A stretch of DNA of 37,721 bases from a virus, in the IMG/VR virus record IMGVR_UViG_3300022540_000108, positions 1-37,721 of that record, one strand, 5' to 3'. A program made the position numbers and the translations under genes. The notes beneath the pieces are model-generated. The model was not told the DNA's origin. It did no database searches and was given only the letters and a program-made list of their open reading frames with translations. Shown here one piece after another: positions 1 through 6,124 of the stretch (positions within the stretch are counted from its first letter, which is position 1; the number at the start of each line of letters is the position of its first letter).

Positions 1-55
1 TATATATACAACAGGCCTAGGAGGCTCTCTGACAAGAGATATATTCTTCAAGAGG
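1..55. repeat. 55-bp terminal direct repeat (left copy)
   Basis: Bases 1-55 are identical to 37667-37721. An exact 55-base end overlap is what a de Bruijn assembler with k=55 leaves on a circular or circularly permuted molecule, giving a 37,666 bp unit. A true short terminal redundancy cannot be excluded from sequence alone. Confidence 0.95.
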
Positions 56-133
56 ATTAGCTACACGTGGGGAATAATAAGACAAAAAGAAAGGAACCGC
101 TAGGCTCCCTCTTAGTGTGTGTAGGTACTACTA

Positions 134-283
134 TTAACCAATCACGCCCCAATCCTCTATGTTACAATGATAACCCTCATCATCAGGACAAAACCCATTG
201 TCTAACAACCATTCATGTAAATCTTCTGTAGCTACTATTTGTTCTTCCTTAGTGTCATCACAAACTAAATAATATGTATTCAT
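134..283 (-). CDS. Small acidic hypothetical protein, 49 aa
   Basis: The ORF starts at an ATG at 283 preceded by an AAGGGG ribosome-binding site, and ends at TAA (134-136). The product begins MNTYYLVCDD and is rich in Asp and Glu, with three Cys (residues 8, 32, 40). It has no membrane segment and I recognise no family. A good sigma-70-like promoter (314-342) lies directly upstream, so this is the last leftward gene before the non-coding region. The promoter, ribosome-binding site and clean reading frame support a real gene; the function is unknown. Confidence 0.7.
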   Translation of the reverse strand: MNTYYLVCDDTKEEQIVATEDLHEWLLDNGFCPDDEGYHCNIEDWGVIG

Positions 284-313
284 GTTGTTCCCCTTAATTC
301 ATCTTATACTTTA

Positions 314-342
314 AGTATAGTATGGGTAGAACAGTTTGTAAA
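314..342 (-). promoter_or_regulatory. Leftward promoter with inverted repeat at the -10
   Basis: On the minus strand: TTTACA, 17 bp, TATACT. The -10 lies inside the inverted repeat TATACTT-T-AAGTATA (305-319). Two GTGTAAAG repeats (352-370) lie just upstream of the -35. It would transcribe the 49-aa ORF at 134-283. A related promoter and inverted repeat occur at 37573-37608. Confidence 0.6.
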
Positions 343-351
343 CCCCCTCAA

Positions 352-370
352 GTGTAAAGAAAGTGTAAAG
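352..370. repeat. Iteron pair GTGTAAAG x2, 11-bp period
   Basis: GTGTAAAG occurs at 352-359 and 363-370, one helical turn apart. Single copies occur at 545-552 and 675-682, and more pairs at 37313-37331, 37504-37522 (second copy GTGTAAAA) and, inverted, 34068-34086. The complement CTTTACAC(A) differs from the DnaA-box consensus TTWTNCACA at one position when followed by A. Candidate binding sites for an initiator or regulator. Confidence 0.55.
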
Positions 371-390
371 ATTGTAAATAATCATGAAAA

Positions 391-423
391 CCTGTCAGAA
401 ATCCACTAGGTGTGTGTTACACT
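391..423 (+). promoter_or_regulatory. Candidate phage-sigma promoter (site A), rightward
   Basis: CCTGTCAGAAATCCAC at 391 is followed by an extended -10 (TGT then TACACT at 418-423), then by a block beginning TATAAAGGAGCCCTAAGG that is almost identical to the one after site B (34102-34134). Site A also shares AAATCCACTAGGTGTGTG with inverted site C (33985-34016). No TTGACA is present at the usual -35 position. It points into the non-coding 424-791 stretch, so its transcript is unknown. Confidence 0.5.
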
Positions 424-569
424 ATAAAGGAGCCCTAAGGATATATAGGGATATATGTAAGGTATATAAAAGAGTATAAAAGAGGAATACATGTATAAGG
501 AGTTGTCAAGGAAGCAGAGAATATTAAGAAGTCAAGTAAAGAAAGTGTAAAGAAAAGGTGGCACACTAA

Positions 570-652
570 TTGCCATAGCACAGTATTCCTATAAGTCAAG
601 AAAATAAACATGGCATAGGAGTTGCTATAGCACACATCCCCAGAAAGTCAAG
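570..652 (-). promoter_or_regulatory. Tandem leftward promoter-like repeats
   Basis: On the minus strand two copies of CTTGACTT are each followed 16 bp after TTGACT by an extended -10-like TGTGCTATAGC (upper copy, -35 at 652) or TGTGCTATGGC (lower copy, -35 at 600). The copies are 52 bp apart and continue similarly (CAA, then a TGCCA). They have promoter form but no gene follows before 283. Confidence 0.4.
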
Positions 653-791
653 TGGTATAAGTTTTGTAAGGAAAGTGTAAAGAAGTTCATTTCTGCTTGA
701 CAAAAAGAGAGGGAGTGCCGTGTTATTTCACTACCCTTTATCACCCCTCTCAGCACCCCTTTGTATTAGCCGTGTTACCACTACGTACATC

Positions 792-950
792 TCATTGATT
801 ATACAGCATTTCCCAGTCCCACCTCTCACCCTTCTTCTCACGTATCTCTCTGCACACTTCTACATACACATTCATTAGACGTACATTACCATCACCATAG
901 CTCTCTAAAAGGTCTTCTATCAGCTCTTTCTCGCTGTCTAAGTTAGTCAT
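792..950 (-). CDS. Hypothetical protein, 52 aa
   Basis: The best start is the ATG at 950 (MTNLDSEKEL), with GGAGAGG just upstream. A longer frame reaching 995 would run well into the upstream gene without a better site. The start overlaps the end of the upstream Cys-rich ORF (stop 943-945), a coupling seen throughout this operon. The product is charged and predicted helical, with no motif I recognise. It is the last gene of the leftward early array. Confidence 0.7.
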   Translation of the reverse strand: MTNLDSEKELIEDLLESYGDGNVRLMNVYVEVCREIREKKGERWDWEMLYNQ

Positions 951-1110
951 TTTCCTCTCCTTCCTTATCCGGTTTTGTACAGAAATCAGCAACACAAATA
1001 GGTAACCCCAACTTATTAGCTTCTAGCCTGTCTTCCTCTGTTAACCGTCTACCACATTTATCCGTACAATATGCACTACTACAATATGTTCTATCTTTAT
1101 AACACATCAT
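943..1110 (-). CDS. Cys-rich small protein, 55 aa (possible zinc binder)
   Basis: The ORF begins MMCYKDRTYC at 1110, right after the stop of the upstream 58-aa ORF (1111-1113), and overlaps the next gene's ATG. It has six Cys (3, 10, 15, 19, 39, 44) in pairs spaced 4-6 residues, suggesting a small metal-binding fold. The second Met could be the true start. I know no family to assign. The tight packing with neighbours is the main support. Confidence 0.6.
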   Translation of the reverse strand: MMCYKDRTYCSSAYCTDKCGRRLTEEDRLEANKLGLPICVADFCTKPDKEGEEND

Positions 1111-1287
1111 CTAAGCCTTCTCACAAGGCGTTAACCTTAACAGTCTCACTAACCTCTCCTCTATATCATTAGGCCTCTCATAACGTCTTACATTAACCTC
1201 AGCGTCATGATATGTACTTTCAGCCCATTCTAGTAAGCTATCTGTTGACCACGTAATACCTGTAATCTCTGATTTATAAATAGTCAT
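1111..1287 (-). CDS. Hypothetical protein, 58 aa
   Basis: The ATG at 1287 follows a good AAAGGAG site 12 bp after the stop of the 155-aa membrane protein gene. The product begins MTIYKSEITG and has a charged helical C-terminal half with many Arg and Glu. No domain is recognised. The next ORF starts immediately after its TAG. Confidence 0.65.
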   Translation of the reverse strand: MTIYKSEITGITWSTDSLLEWAESTYHDAEVNVRRYERPNDIEERLVRLLRLTPCEKA

Positions 1288-1299
1288 ATTATTCTCCTT

Positions 1300-1767
1300 T
1301 CACTTCTCCAATGATAACAGTTTATAGCTATTATCTAAATCTAAATAAAACAAAGGGTGGCTATATTCTGTAAACTTAGCTCTAAATATGTGGTTACCTT
1401 TGATTACATCTGGGAATAAGCTGACGTACTTTACAAGATTCTGTTTGAATACTAGTAATTTCTCGTAATCGGTCTTATTATCGTATAATCTCATATCTAA
1501 CATGCAAGTATCTGTCTTATATTTACGAATTAAAGCCTCTGCTTCCCTGACCTGCTCAGAGGATAAAAATTTATCTATATGTAATACTATATCGATACTT
1601 GCATTAGATGAGAAACCCACCTTAGGTATGATTTTATATCCAAACCATCCTACAGCTAATAGCACGCAAGGTAACACTAACTGTGCCATCAGTGATGATG
1701 CAGAGAATACCAATATTGCAATAACCCCTATTAGTATACTGAATGCATTAATTTTTTTAATAGTCAT
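1300..1767 (-). CDS. Inner-membrane protein with two N-terminal TM segments, 155 aa
   Basis: The start chosen is ATG 1767 (MTIKKINAF), because AAGGGG lies at the right distance and this ATG overlaps the last codons of the upstream gene. A longer version begins at 1782. Residues about 8-45 form two adjoining hydrophobic segments (from FSILIGVIAILVF to LLAVGWFGYKI). The remaining 105 residues are soluble and mixed alpha/beta in character, with many Asp and Lys. The arrangement suggests a membrane-anchored protein with a cytoplasmic domain. No known phage family is recognised. Confidence 0.7.
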   Translation of the reverse strand: MTIKKINAFSILIGVIAILVFSASSLMAQLVLPCVLLAVGWFGYKIIPKVGFSSNASIDIVLHIDKFLSSEQVREAEALIRKYKTDTCMLDMRLYDNKTDYEKLLVFKQNLVKYVSLFPDVIKGNHIFRAKFTEYSHPLFYLDLDNSYKLLSLEK

Positions 1768-1916
1768 ACCAATCCCCTTCATGTTTGTTAATATCTAATT
1801 GTAAATCCGCCACTGCTACATTCATCTCTTTAAACACTCCCCTGTCCTCTTCTACTATAGATTCTCGGAAATCGTTTAATAAACCATCTAAATAGATTTG
1901 AAAGTCATCTTCCATG
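1757..1916 (-). CDS. Hypothetical acidic protein, 52 aa
   Basis: The start is ATG 1916 (MEDDFQIYLD), with GAGGAGG upstream. An upstream in-frame extension to 1954 overlaps the neighbouring small gene and lacks a site. The product is strongly acidic and predicted helical. Its end overlaps the start of the membrane protein gene (ATG 1767), implying translational coupling. No family is recognised. Confidence 0.7.
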
Positions 1917-2066
1917 TTACACCTCCTCACTTGAGATAATATGACAAACCCCAAAAGAACAATCTATAGCTCTCACCTTCTGACCAGAATTAGCCACCTC
2001 TGGAATACCAAACATAGCAACACAAAATGTAATAAATAAAACCCACCCTATTATTTTATCTTTCAT
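1917..2066 (-). CDS. Small membrane or secreted peptide, 49 aa
   Basis: This is the first gene after the promoter at 2091-2119, with AAGGAG upstream of ATG 2066. The product begins MKDKIIGWVLFITFCVAMFG: a Lys-rich start and an uninterrupted hydrophobic stretch (residues 5-21), then a short polar tail with two Cys (DCSFGVC). It could be a signal-peptide product or a single-pass membrane peptide facing the periplasm. Early phage peptides of this type often interfere with host functions, but nothing here shows which. Confidence 0.7.
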   Translation of the reverse strand: MKDKIIGWVLFITFCVAMFGIPEVANSGQKVRAIDCSFGVCHIISSEEV

Positions 2067-2090
2067 AGTATTCTCCTTGGTTATATTATA

Positions 2091-2119
2091 ACTATAGAAG
2101 AGATAATTGTAGGTGTCAA
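2091..2119 (-). promoter_or_regulatory. Sigma-70 promoter, early leftward
   Basis: On the minus strand: TTGACA (2119-2114), 17 bp, TATAGT (2096-2091). A very short leader leads to AAGGAG and ATG 2066. The sequence from -10 to the ribosome-binding site is nearly identical to that at 8594-8622. Confidence 0.85.
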
Positions 2120-2120
2120 G

Positions 2121-2567
2121 TTATTCCCCTTTTAATAGTGCTTGTAGAAGCAGACGTGTTTGTTTATACGTCCTATCATCAAAGAACTCCTCTTTAAATT
2201 TAGACTTCAACGTTAAAACCCTCCTCCAGTCATCTAAACTGTTTGATTTACACCCTATACGTATATAGTTATCCTTGTAACTACAAAGGATTTGGAAAGT
2301 TAAGCCGGTTATAACTTGAGGCTTAGAGGTTAATATATCATTTCCATATACCTCAGCATCTCCAGACACCTTAGCATCTCCAAACACCTCAGCATCTCCA
2401 GACACCCTAGCATCTCCAAACACCCAAGCCTTTCCATATTGGCTCAGACTATCTTCGCGCTCTAACCAACCCCCTAAGTCTCCTCTTTTAACATTACTAA
2501 AATCTTTAAGAGCTTTAATCCTACTAAAACCACCTACCTTCTTACCTACGAATTCATATTTATTCAT
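2121..2567 (-). CDS. Hexapeptide-repeat (left-handed beta-helix) protein, 148 aa
   Basis: The chosen start is ATG 2567 (MNKYEFVGKK), which has GAGGGG upstream; an in-frame extension to 2609 runs into the upstream gene. Residues about 45-77 contain consecutive six-residue turns of the form (V/Y)xGDAx: GKAWVF, GDARVS, GDAEVF, GDAKVS, GDAEVY. The DNA shows matching 18-bp tandem repeats at about 2345-2430. Such repeats form a left-handed beta-helix, as in many phage polymer-forming-like proteins. The N-terminus (KALKDFSNVKRGDLGGWLE) is typical of these. The role is unknown. Confidence 0.75.
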   Translation of the reverse strand: MNKYEFVGKKVGGFSRIKALKDFSNVKRGDLGGWLEREDSLSQYGKAWVFGDARVSGDAEVFGDAKVSGDAEVYGNDILTSKPQVITGLTFQILCSYKDNYIRIGCKSNSLDDWRRVLTLKSKFKEEFFDDRTYKQTRLLLQALLKGE

Positions 2568-2583
2568 TCTAATCCCCTCGTAC

Positions 2584-2838
2584 TTAAAACACTTTCCACA
2601 CATCATCACTGTTAATACGTACGTTATCTAACCCTAGCTGAGCTCCTTTAACGTCACTCATAGCACTCTTCCAAGCCATAGTCTCATTGGCTCTCTCTCT
2701 TTGGAATCTAAGCCTCAGCATATCCCCATGAACCATAGATGTGGCATCTGAACAACCTGCTGCATACAATCTATCAGATAACTCACATAAATTAATAATA
2801 GGACCTAATTCAGCTAATATTTCAAATGTATATAACAT
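2584..2838 (-). CDS. Hypothetical protein, 84 aa
   Basis: The start is ATG 2838 (MLYTFEILAE), preceded by AAGGGG; a longer frame to 2967 would lie inside the sigma-factor gene. The product is predicted mostly helical, with an Arg-rich centre (RLRFQRERAN). No recognised family. It lies 10 bp after the sigma-factor gene and is probably cotranscribed and coupled with it. Confidence 0.65.
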   Translation of the reverse strand: MLYTFEILAELGPIINLCELSDRLYAAGCSDATSMVHGDMLRLRFQRERANETMAWKSAMSDVKGAQLGLDNVRINSDDVWKVF

Positions 2839-2848
2839 ATAATTCCCC

Positions 2849-3379
2849 TTAAGATAAATATAATTTAATATCTCTAATAGCGTATGCCATATATTGCTGC
2901 ACACGTTGTCTGCTGACGCCCATATCCTCTCCCACCTGCTTAGCTGTTTTACCCTCCATTGTAACACCTAACAGAGCTTTTGTGTTACGTTCACTGATAG
3001 CAAGGGAGATTTGTATCATCTCTTTGATTAAAACCTCATCAGCATCACCACTCTCCTTTGTTTCTTCGGGAGCTTGATCAAGGTTTCTCTCCATCCCAAC
3101 AGGTTGACGTTGTCTCCTGTTACAATGGAGTAACGTAGCGTGTTTACAACTGAAATAGGCAAACGTTTTAAAATCCCCACTCTTCTCAGGGTTAAACTTC
3201 AAAGCAGCTTTCATTATAGCCAGTGAACACTCTTGTTTAACATCATCACCACTGTAACTTAACCACCCGTAAGTTTTAACCATAGAAAGTATCACAGGTT
3301 TCAACCTCTTTAAGATCTCTCTGAAGTCTACGTCCTGATTATCACTTTTCCATTTTACAACTAAATCTTCTAATGTCAT
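2849..3379 (-). CDS. Phage sigma-70 family factor, 176 aa
   Basis: Residues about 23-90 resemble sigma region 2 (DDVKQECSLAIMKAALKF, then a FKTFAYFSCKHA segment like the -10 recognition and melting helix). Residues about 125-175 form a region 4 helix-turn-helix (GKTAKQVGEDMGVSRQRVQQ). Region 1.1 and a long region 3 are missing and the linker is acidic, as in small alternative or phage sigma factors. It would direct host RNA polymerase to phage promoters; no phage RNA polymerase gene is seen. Three genome sites share a non-TTGACA promoter-like element (391, 34102 and, inverted, 34016), which are candidate targets. The start overlaps the upstream 31-aa ORF by ATGA. Confidence 0.85.
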   Translation of the reverse strand: MTLEDLVVKWKSDNQDVDFREILKRLKPVILSMVKTYGWLSYSGDDVKQECSLAIMKAALKFNPEKSGDFKTFAYFSCKHATLLHCNRRQRQPVGMERNLDQAPEETKESGDADEVLIKEMIQISLAISERNTKALLGVTMEGKTAKQVGEDMGVSRQRVQQYMAYAIRDIKLYLS

Positions 3380-3471
3380 AAAACCCCCTTATTGAGAACA
3401 ACCAACACCCCACCGTACATGTAAACACATATAAACACTGTATAGATAATAAATATAGCCTTATTTTTCAT
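3376..3471 (-). CDS. 31-aa single-TM peptide
   Basis: This tiny ORF begins MKNKAIFIIYTVFICVYMYG and is almost entirely hydrophobic after a Lys-rich start, so a single membrane span is likely. Its ATG overlaps the dUTPase stop and its TGA overlaps the sigma-factor ATG (both ATGA), which is strong evidence of translation and coupling. The function is unknown; it could serve mainly to couple translation. Confidence 0.65.
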   Translation of the reverse strand: MKNKAIFIIYTVFICVYMYGGVLVVLNKGVL

Positions 3472-3950
3472 CTCTTACCCCCTTTTTTATGGTCTGCACT
3501 CTCAAAACCATTCTCATCTCTAACAGTCTCCTCACTAAACCTGGTCACTAGGTTGAAATCAGGACGAATAATAGGTGTAAACAACAACTGAGCCACTTTA
3601 TCACCCTTCTCGATATGAATAGTGTCATCGGGCAGCCATGTTTCGGCGCCAGGCTTCTCAGTATTCCTATTCCATGCTGGAATTATAAGCTCGCCCTGAT
3701 AATCACTATCAATTAAACCTATTGTATTTGATAACACTAACCCTTTTCTCCCTAAAGAAAAGCGAGGTATTATTAACCCTGCTAGCTCTTCGCTATCGCT
3801 TCCTATCCATACAGCAATCCCTGTTGGTATCATAAGGTGCTCTCCTGGCACTAACCACATATCTTTAGTGCTTATTAAGTCTAACGCACAAGACCCTGCA
3901 GTTGCGTACTTAGGAGGTTGGGCGTACCTGTTAAGAATCTTAATTTCCAT
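3468..3950 (-). CDS. dut: dUTP diphosphatase (trimeric dUTPase), 160 aa
   Basis: It hydrolyses dUTP to dUMP and pyrophosphate, keeping uracil out of phage DNA and feeding dTMP synthesis. Family motifs appear in order: motif 1 AGSCALDL (residues 18-25), motif 2 PRFSLGRKG, motif 3 GLIDSDYQGE, motif 4 KGDKVAQLLF, and a C-terminal motif 5-like NGFES. The last deviates from the usual GFGSTG P-loop-like arm and ends in basic residues, which may alter nucleotide closure. Length is normal for the family. TAATG overlaps the upstream YopX-like gene and ATGA the downstream peptide. Confidence 0.93.
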   Translation of the reverse strand: MEIKILNRYAQPPKYATAGSCALDLISTKDMWLVPGEHLMIPTGIAVWIGSDSEELAGLIIPRFSLGRKGLVLSNTIGLIDSDYQGELIIPAWNRNTEKPGAETWLPDDTIHIEKGDKVAQLLFTPIIRPDFNLVTRFSEETVRDENGFESADHKKGGKR

Positions 3951-4324
3951 TACAGCTCCTTGGGAAGTAGTTCTGGGTTTTCATAAATGTTACCTATTAC
4001 TTCATACCCCCAAGTGTCCTCAGTCCCCATGTAACAAGTGCGACAGGGTTTACCTATACAATCATTATAGACACCGTAGTGCGATAACCCATCAGCCTCA
4101 TTGTAATAACTCCCAATCTTGACTACATATTTATCTACACCAAGATCGTGATCAATGATAATATCACCTTCATATATATCAACATCGTTCTTATCCTTCA
4201 ACCCTGTGCATTGCATGAGAATATGCCCTTTAGGTATATTAACATAACCGTCTACTATCTCATAGGCACTAGGGTGATTGTCCATATGATTACTGTACCA
4301 AGCTCTGAACTTAATATCTCTCAT
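3950..4324 (-). CDS. YopX-family protein, 124 aa
   Basis: It begins MRDIKFRAWYSN, the characteristic YopX start, followed by a turn with CTGLKDKNDVDIYEGDII and a C-terminal YEVIGNIYENPELL, both hallmarks of the family. YopX proteins are common in phages of many bacteria and their biochemical function is unestablished. A GTG at 4333 would add three residues; the ATG at 4324 fits the family start better. Its stop overlaps the dUTPase ATG (TAATG). Confidence 0.85.
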   Translation of the reverse strand: MRDIKFRAWYSNHMDNHPSAYEIVDGYVNIPKGHILMQCTGLKDKNDVDIYEGDIIIDHDLGVDKYVVKIGSYYNEADGLSHYGVYNDCIGKPCRTCYMGTEDTWGYEVIGNIYENPELLPKEL

Positions 4325-4412
4325 TGTCTTCACCGTCTCTGATTTAAATGTTATAGAATAGCACTGCGTGTAACAAAGACCGGATCACAACCGGTTCTGG
4401 TTCCATATATCA

Positions 4413-4664
4413 TTACTTTCCCCACATCCAACTATAATAATGCTTTATAAACTTACCGCCAATACTTGGCATACCCAAACGTGCTCTTTCTCTCTCTTCT
4501 AACTCTGTTAGTATACAACGACCACCTGTTGTACCTGTTCTAATAACAAAAACTGTTATACATAATGTTATATACCAAGGTTCATTTACTAGACAGAAGA
4601 ACGGTGCCAATACCATCCCCCAAACTGTTAAATGATGCCATATTATAATAATATAAAGTTTCAT
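4413..4664 (-). CDS. Small membrane protein, 83 aa
   Basis: It starts at ATG 4664 after AAGGGG, 9 bp after the upstream stop. Residues 2-22 (YIIIIWHHLTVWGMVLAPFF) and about 29-43 are hydrophobic, giving two membrane spans, followed by a charged C-terminus with an ELEERERARLG helix and an aromatic end. No family is recognised. About 85 bp of non-coding DNA follow, with an imperfect hairpin ACCGG/CCGGT (4379-4395). Confidence 0.65.
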   Translation of the reverse strand: MKLYIIIIWHHLTVWGMVLAPFFCLVNEPWYITLCITVFVIRTGTTGGRCILTELEERERARLGMPSIGGKFIKHYYSWMWGK

Positions 4665-4673
4665 AATAACCCC

Positions 4674-4895
4674 TTATCTGTAACTTGTGTGATCGTGCTT
4701 AATATTAAAGTGGCTCTCTAGTAAGTAAACTACTGCGTCAGGTAACCAGAACCATAATGTTGTACCAACAGCGGCAGTTGCATAACCTGACAACTCCATA
4801 TACTCTGCTGTCACGAAGAATAAGATTAAAGTAAACCATGTAATAAGTTTAGATATCTTATTAGCTAACACCCTACAAAGTTTTTTATTATTCAC
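4674..4895 (-). CDS. Small membrane protein, 73 aa (GTG start)
   Basis: The start is a GTG at 4895 with GGAG six bases upstream. It is first after the promoter at 4927-4955. Residues about 15-30 and 38-58 are hydrophobic (two spans), and the tail contains HFNIKHDHTSYR. With the next gene it makes a pair of small membrane proteins. The function is unknown. Confidence 0.65.
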   Translation of the reverse strand: MNNKKLCRVLANKISKLITWFTLILFFVTAEYMELSGYATAAVGTTLWFWLPDAVVYLLESHFNIKHDHTSYR

Positions 4896-4926
4896 CTTAT
4901 TCTCCTAACCTCTGCTGCATATTCTT

Positions 4927-4955
4927 ATTATAGTATATACACTGTGTGAATACAA
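4927..4955 (-). promoter_or_regulatory. Sigma-70-like promoter after a terminator
   Basis: On the minus strand: TTGTAT, 17 bp, TATAAT. It lies just downstream of the terminator at 4967-4988, so it restarts transcription for the small membrane genes, YopX, dUTPase and the sigma factor. Confidence 0.7.
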
Positions 4956-4966
4956 GTTTTAAACGT

Positions 4967-4988
4967 AAAAAAACCCACAAAAGTGGGC
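4967..4988 (-). terminator. Rho-independent terminator, leftward
   Basis: On the minus strand: stem CCCAC, loop TTTT, stem GTGGG, then seven T. It directly follows the stop codon of the 91-aa ORF and separates the ClpP/nucleotide block from the sigma-factor block. Confidence 0.88.
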
Positions 4989-5263
4989 TATTCTAAGTAG
5001 TGTTGTAAAACCAATGACTTATGATGCTCCATCATCCCTAACAACTCATAAGCAGTGTTGTAGATAGGTACGTTATGATAACCACCTTCACTTGTTTGAG
5101 CCATTATAACCATTGAGTAGACATGTCCACCACCAATACCGTCTTCTAAGACCTCTAAAGACTCCTCTAAGAGTTGCCTTAGAGTTACCTTCTTAAGATC
5201 TTGAGTTACGGGGATATCCACCACCTTTAGGGGTACAACCTTACCATCATCATCTTTAGCCAT
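4988..5263 (-). CDS. Hypothetical protein, 91 aa
   Basis: ATG 5263 has AGGAG upstream. The product begins MAKDDDGKVVPL, with a predicted helix (LRQLLEESLEVLED) and a C-terminal helix ending in LQHYLE. No family is recognised. It sits 2 bp after the ClpP-like gene and ends in a terminator, so it is the last gene of that transcription unit; a role related to the protease is possible but unsupported. Confidence 0.7.
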   Translation of the reverse strand: MAKDDDGKVVPLKVVDIPVTQDLKKVTLRQLLEESLEVLEDGIGGGHVYSMVIMAQTSEGGYHNVPIYNTAYELLGMMEHHKSLVLQHYLE

Positions 5264-5265
5264 AA

Positions 5266-5805
5266 CTACGCTCCTTTCTTGAAGTGGCGTTTAAGTCTCG
5301 CTGTTAAAGTGGGGTCATTGTCATGTACATATACATCTTGATCTTTTAAAACCTCATTCAACTCTTTCTTAGACAGAAAAGGACAGCATGTATAAGCTAA
5401 TAACCTATTAAAGTATGATGTTAAGCTCTCTGAATGATGTGCCATCTCCTGACCTTTACCGTACAAACCACCGCTGTAATTATGTATCATAATGAAAGAA
5501 CAAGGGTTCATAATTAAACTATCACCACTCAAAGCTATCACACTACCCATACTGTAAATACCACCTTCGACAATACATATCACCTCGGCTTCACATTCCT
5601 GCATTGCATTTATAATACTTCTACCTACATCAACACAACCTCCTTCGGAGTTTATATAAAGCAACACTTTATCGTTTGCTGTGTAATGCGGAAACCTAAG
5701 AAAAATATCCTCGTAGTCATCAAATGATGCAATACCACCGTAGATATGGTGTCTATAAACACTAGCTTCTGCACCCTGAATTCTATGCGTATTATCTTCG
5801 CTCAT
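5266..5805 (-). CDS. ClpP-like serine peptidase, 179 aa
   Basis: The ClpP fold signature is clear: LLYINSEGG (residues 48-56, like INSPGG), the nucleophile elbow with Ser85 (GGIYSMGSVI), His108 (FIMIHNYSGG) and an Asp in KDQD (155 or 157), together a complete Ser-His-Asp triad. ClpP forms double heptameric rings and degrades proteins delivered by ClpX or ClpA. Here the gene lies among nucleotide-metabolism genes, not between portal and coat, so it is unlikely to be a head-maturation protease; the P22-type coat does not usually need one. The same early block has a ClpX-like ATPase (14103-15071). Length is near normal, with no long propeptide. Confidence 0.88.
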   Translation of the reverse strand: MSEDNTHRIQGAEASVYRHHIYGGIASFDDYEDIFLRFPHYTANDKVLLYINSEGGCVDVGRSIINAMQECEAEVICIVEGGIYSMGSVIALSGDSLIMNPCSFIMIHNYSGGLYGKGQEMAHHSESLTSYFNRLLAYTCCPFLSKKELNEVLKDQDVYVHDNDPTLTARLKRHFKKGA

Positions 5806-5806
5806 A

Positions 5807-6124
5807 TTACACCCCTTCTTTTAGTTGGATATCTTGAATGTTATTCACATTACCTAAAAATAAAGCATTACACTGTATGTGACCTATGTGAGATAAACTA
5901 CTCTCCTCGTCTATTAGAACACCACTCTGTAACGCTGAGACATGTCTTAGTAAACTATCTAATATGATAGATACATCCATACCCTTCTTCCAGTTATCTC
6001 TACCATACTTCTGTGTCCCGAACTCTAAAACTCTAGCACAATCTGTCATACAACTTAAATCAATCATACTCAACTTAGGTTTGTTATCATTAAACCGCTG
6101 AGCTTGTTTTGTTTTATTTGTCAT
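5807..6124 (-). CDS. dATP/dGTP diphosphohydrolase-like protein, 105 aa
   Basis: The sequence RFNDNKPKLSMID, then EFGTQKYGRDNWKKG, then SLLRHVSALQSG and a His-rich HIGHIQCNAL segment matches the small all-alpha domain found in phage dATP/dGTP diphosphohydrolase-type proteins related to MazG. It probably acts on deoxynucleotides during phage DNA synthesis. The start is ATG 6124, which overlaps the upstream HD-domain gene's end; an upstream GTG (6130) lacks spacing. Assignment is from motif memory, so substrate specificity is uncertain. Confidence 0.7.
   Translation of the reverse strand: MTNKTKQAQRFNDNKPKLSMIDLSCMTDCARVLEFGTQKYGRDNWKKGMDVSIILDSLLRHVSALQSGVLIDEESSLSHIGHIQCNALFLGNVNNIQDIQLKEGV

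Larger units (their letters stand above)
284..791. other. Non-coding, repeat-rich stretch left of the early genes
   Basis: There is no convincing gene here. It holds a leftward promoter (314-342), GTGTAAAG repeats (352-370, 545, 675), four GTCAAG elements (505, 531, 595, 647), candidate promoter A (391-423) and two leftward promoter-like repeats (570-652). With 37.1-37.67 kb it makes one continuous non-coding region across the circular join. Confidence 0.7.

Noticed and set aside
435-635. Minus-strand ORF of 66 aa, hydrophobic
   Set aside because: Its ATG lies within promoter-like DNA and has no spaced ribosome-binding site; it runs through iterons and GTCAAG repeats, so chance is more likely.
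2345-2430. CRISPR-like array
   Set aside because: The 18-bp repeats have no spacers and encode hexapeptide turns in frame; no CRISPR array was seen anywhere.
5266-5805. Prohead maturation protease
   Set aside because: It lies in the early nucleotide block, far from portal and coat, and the coat looks P22-type with a separate scaffold.
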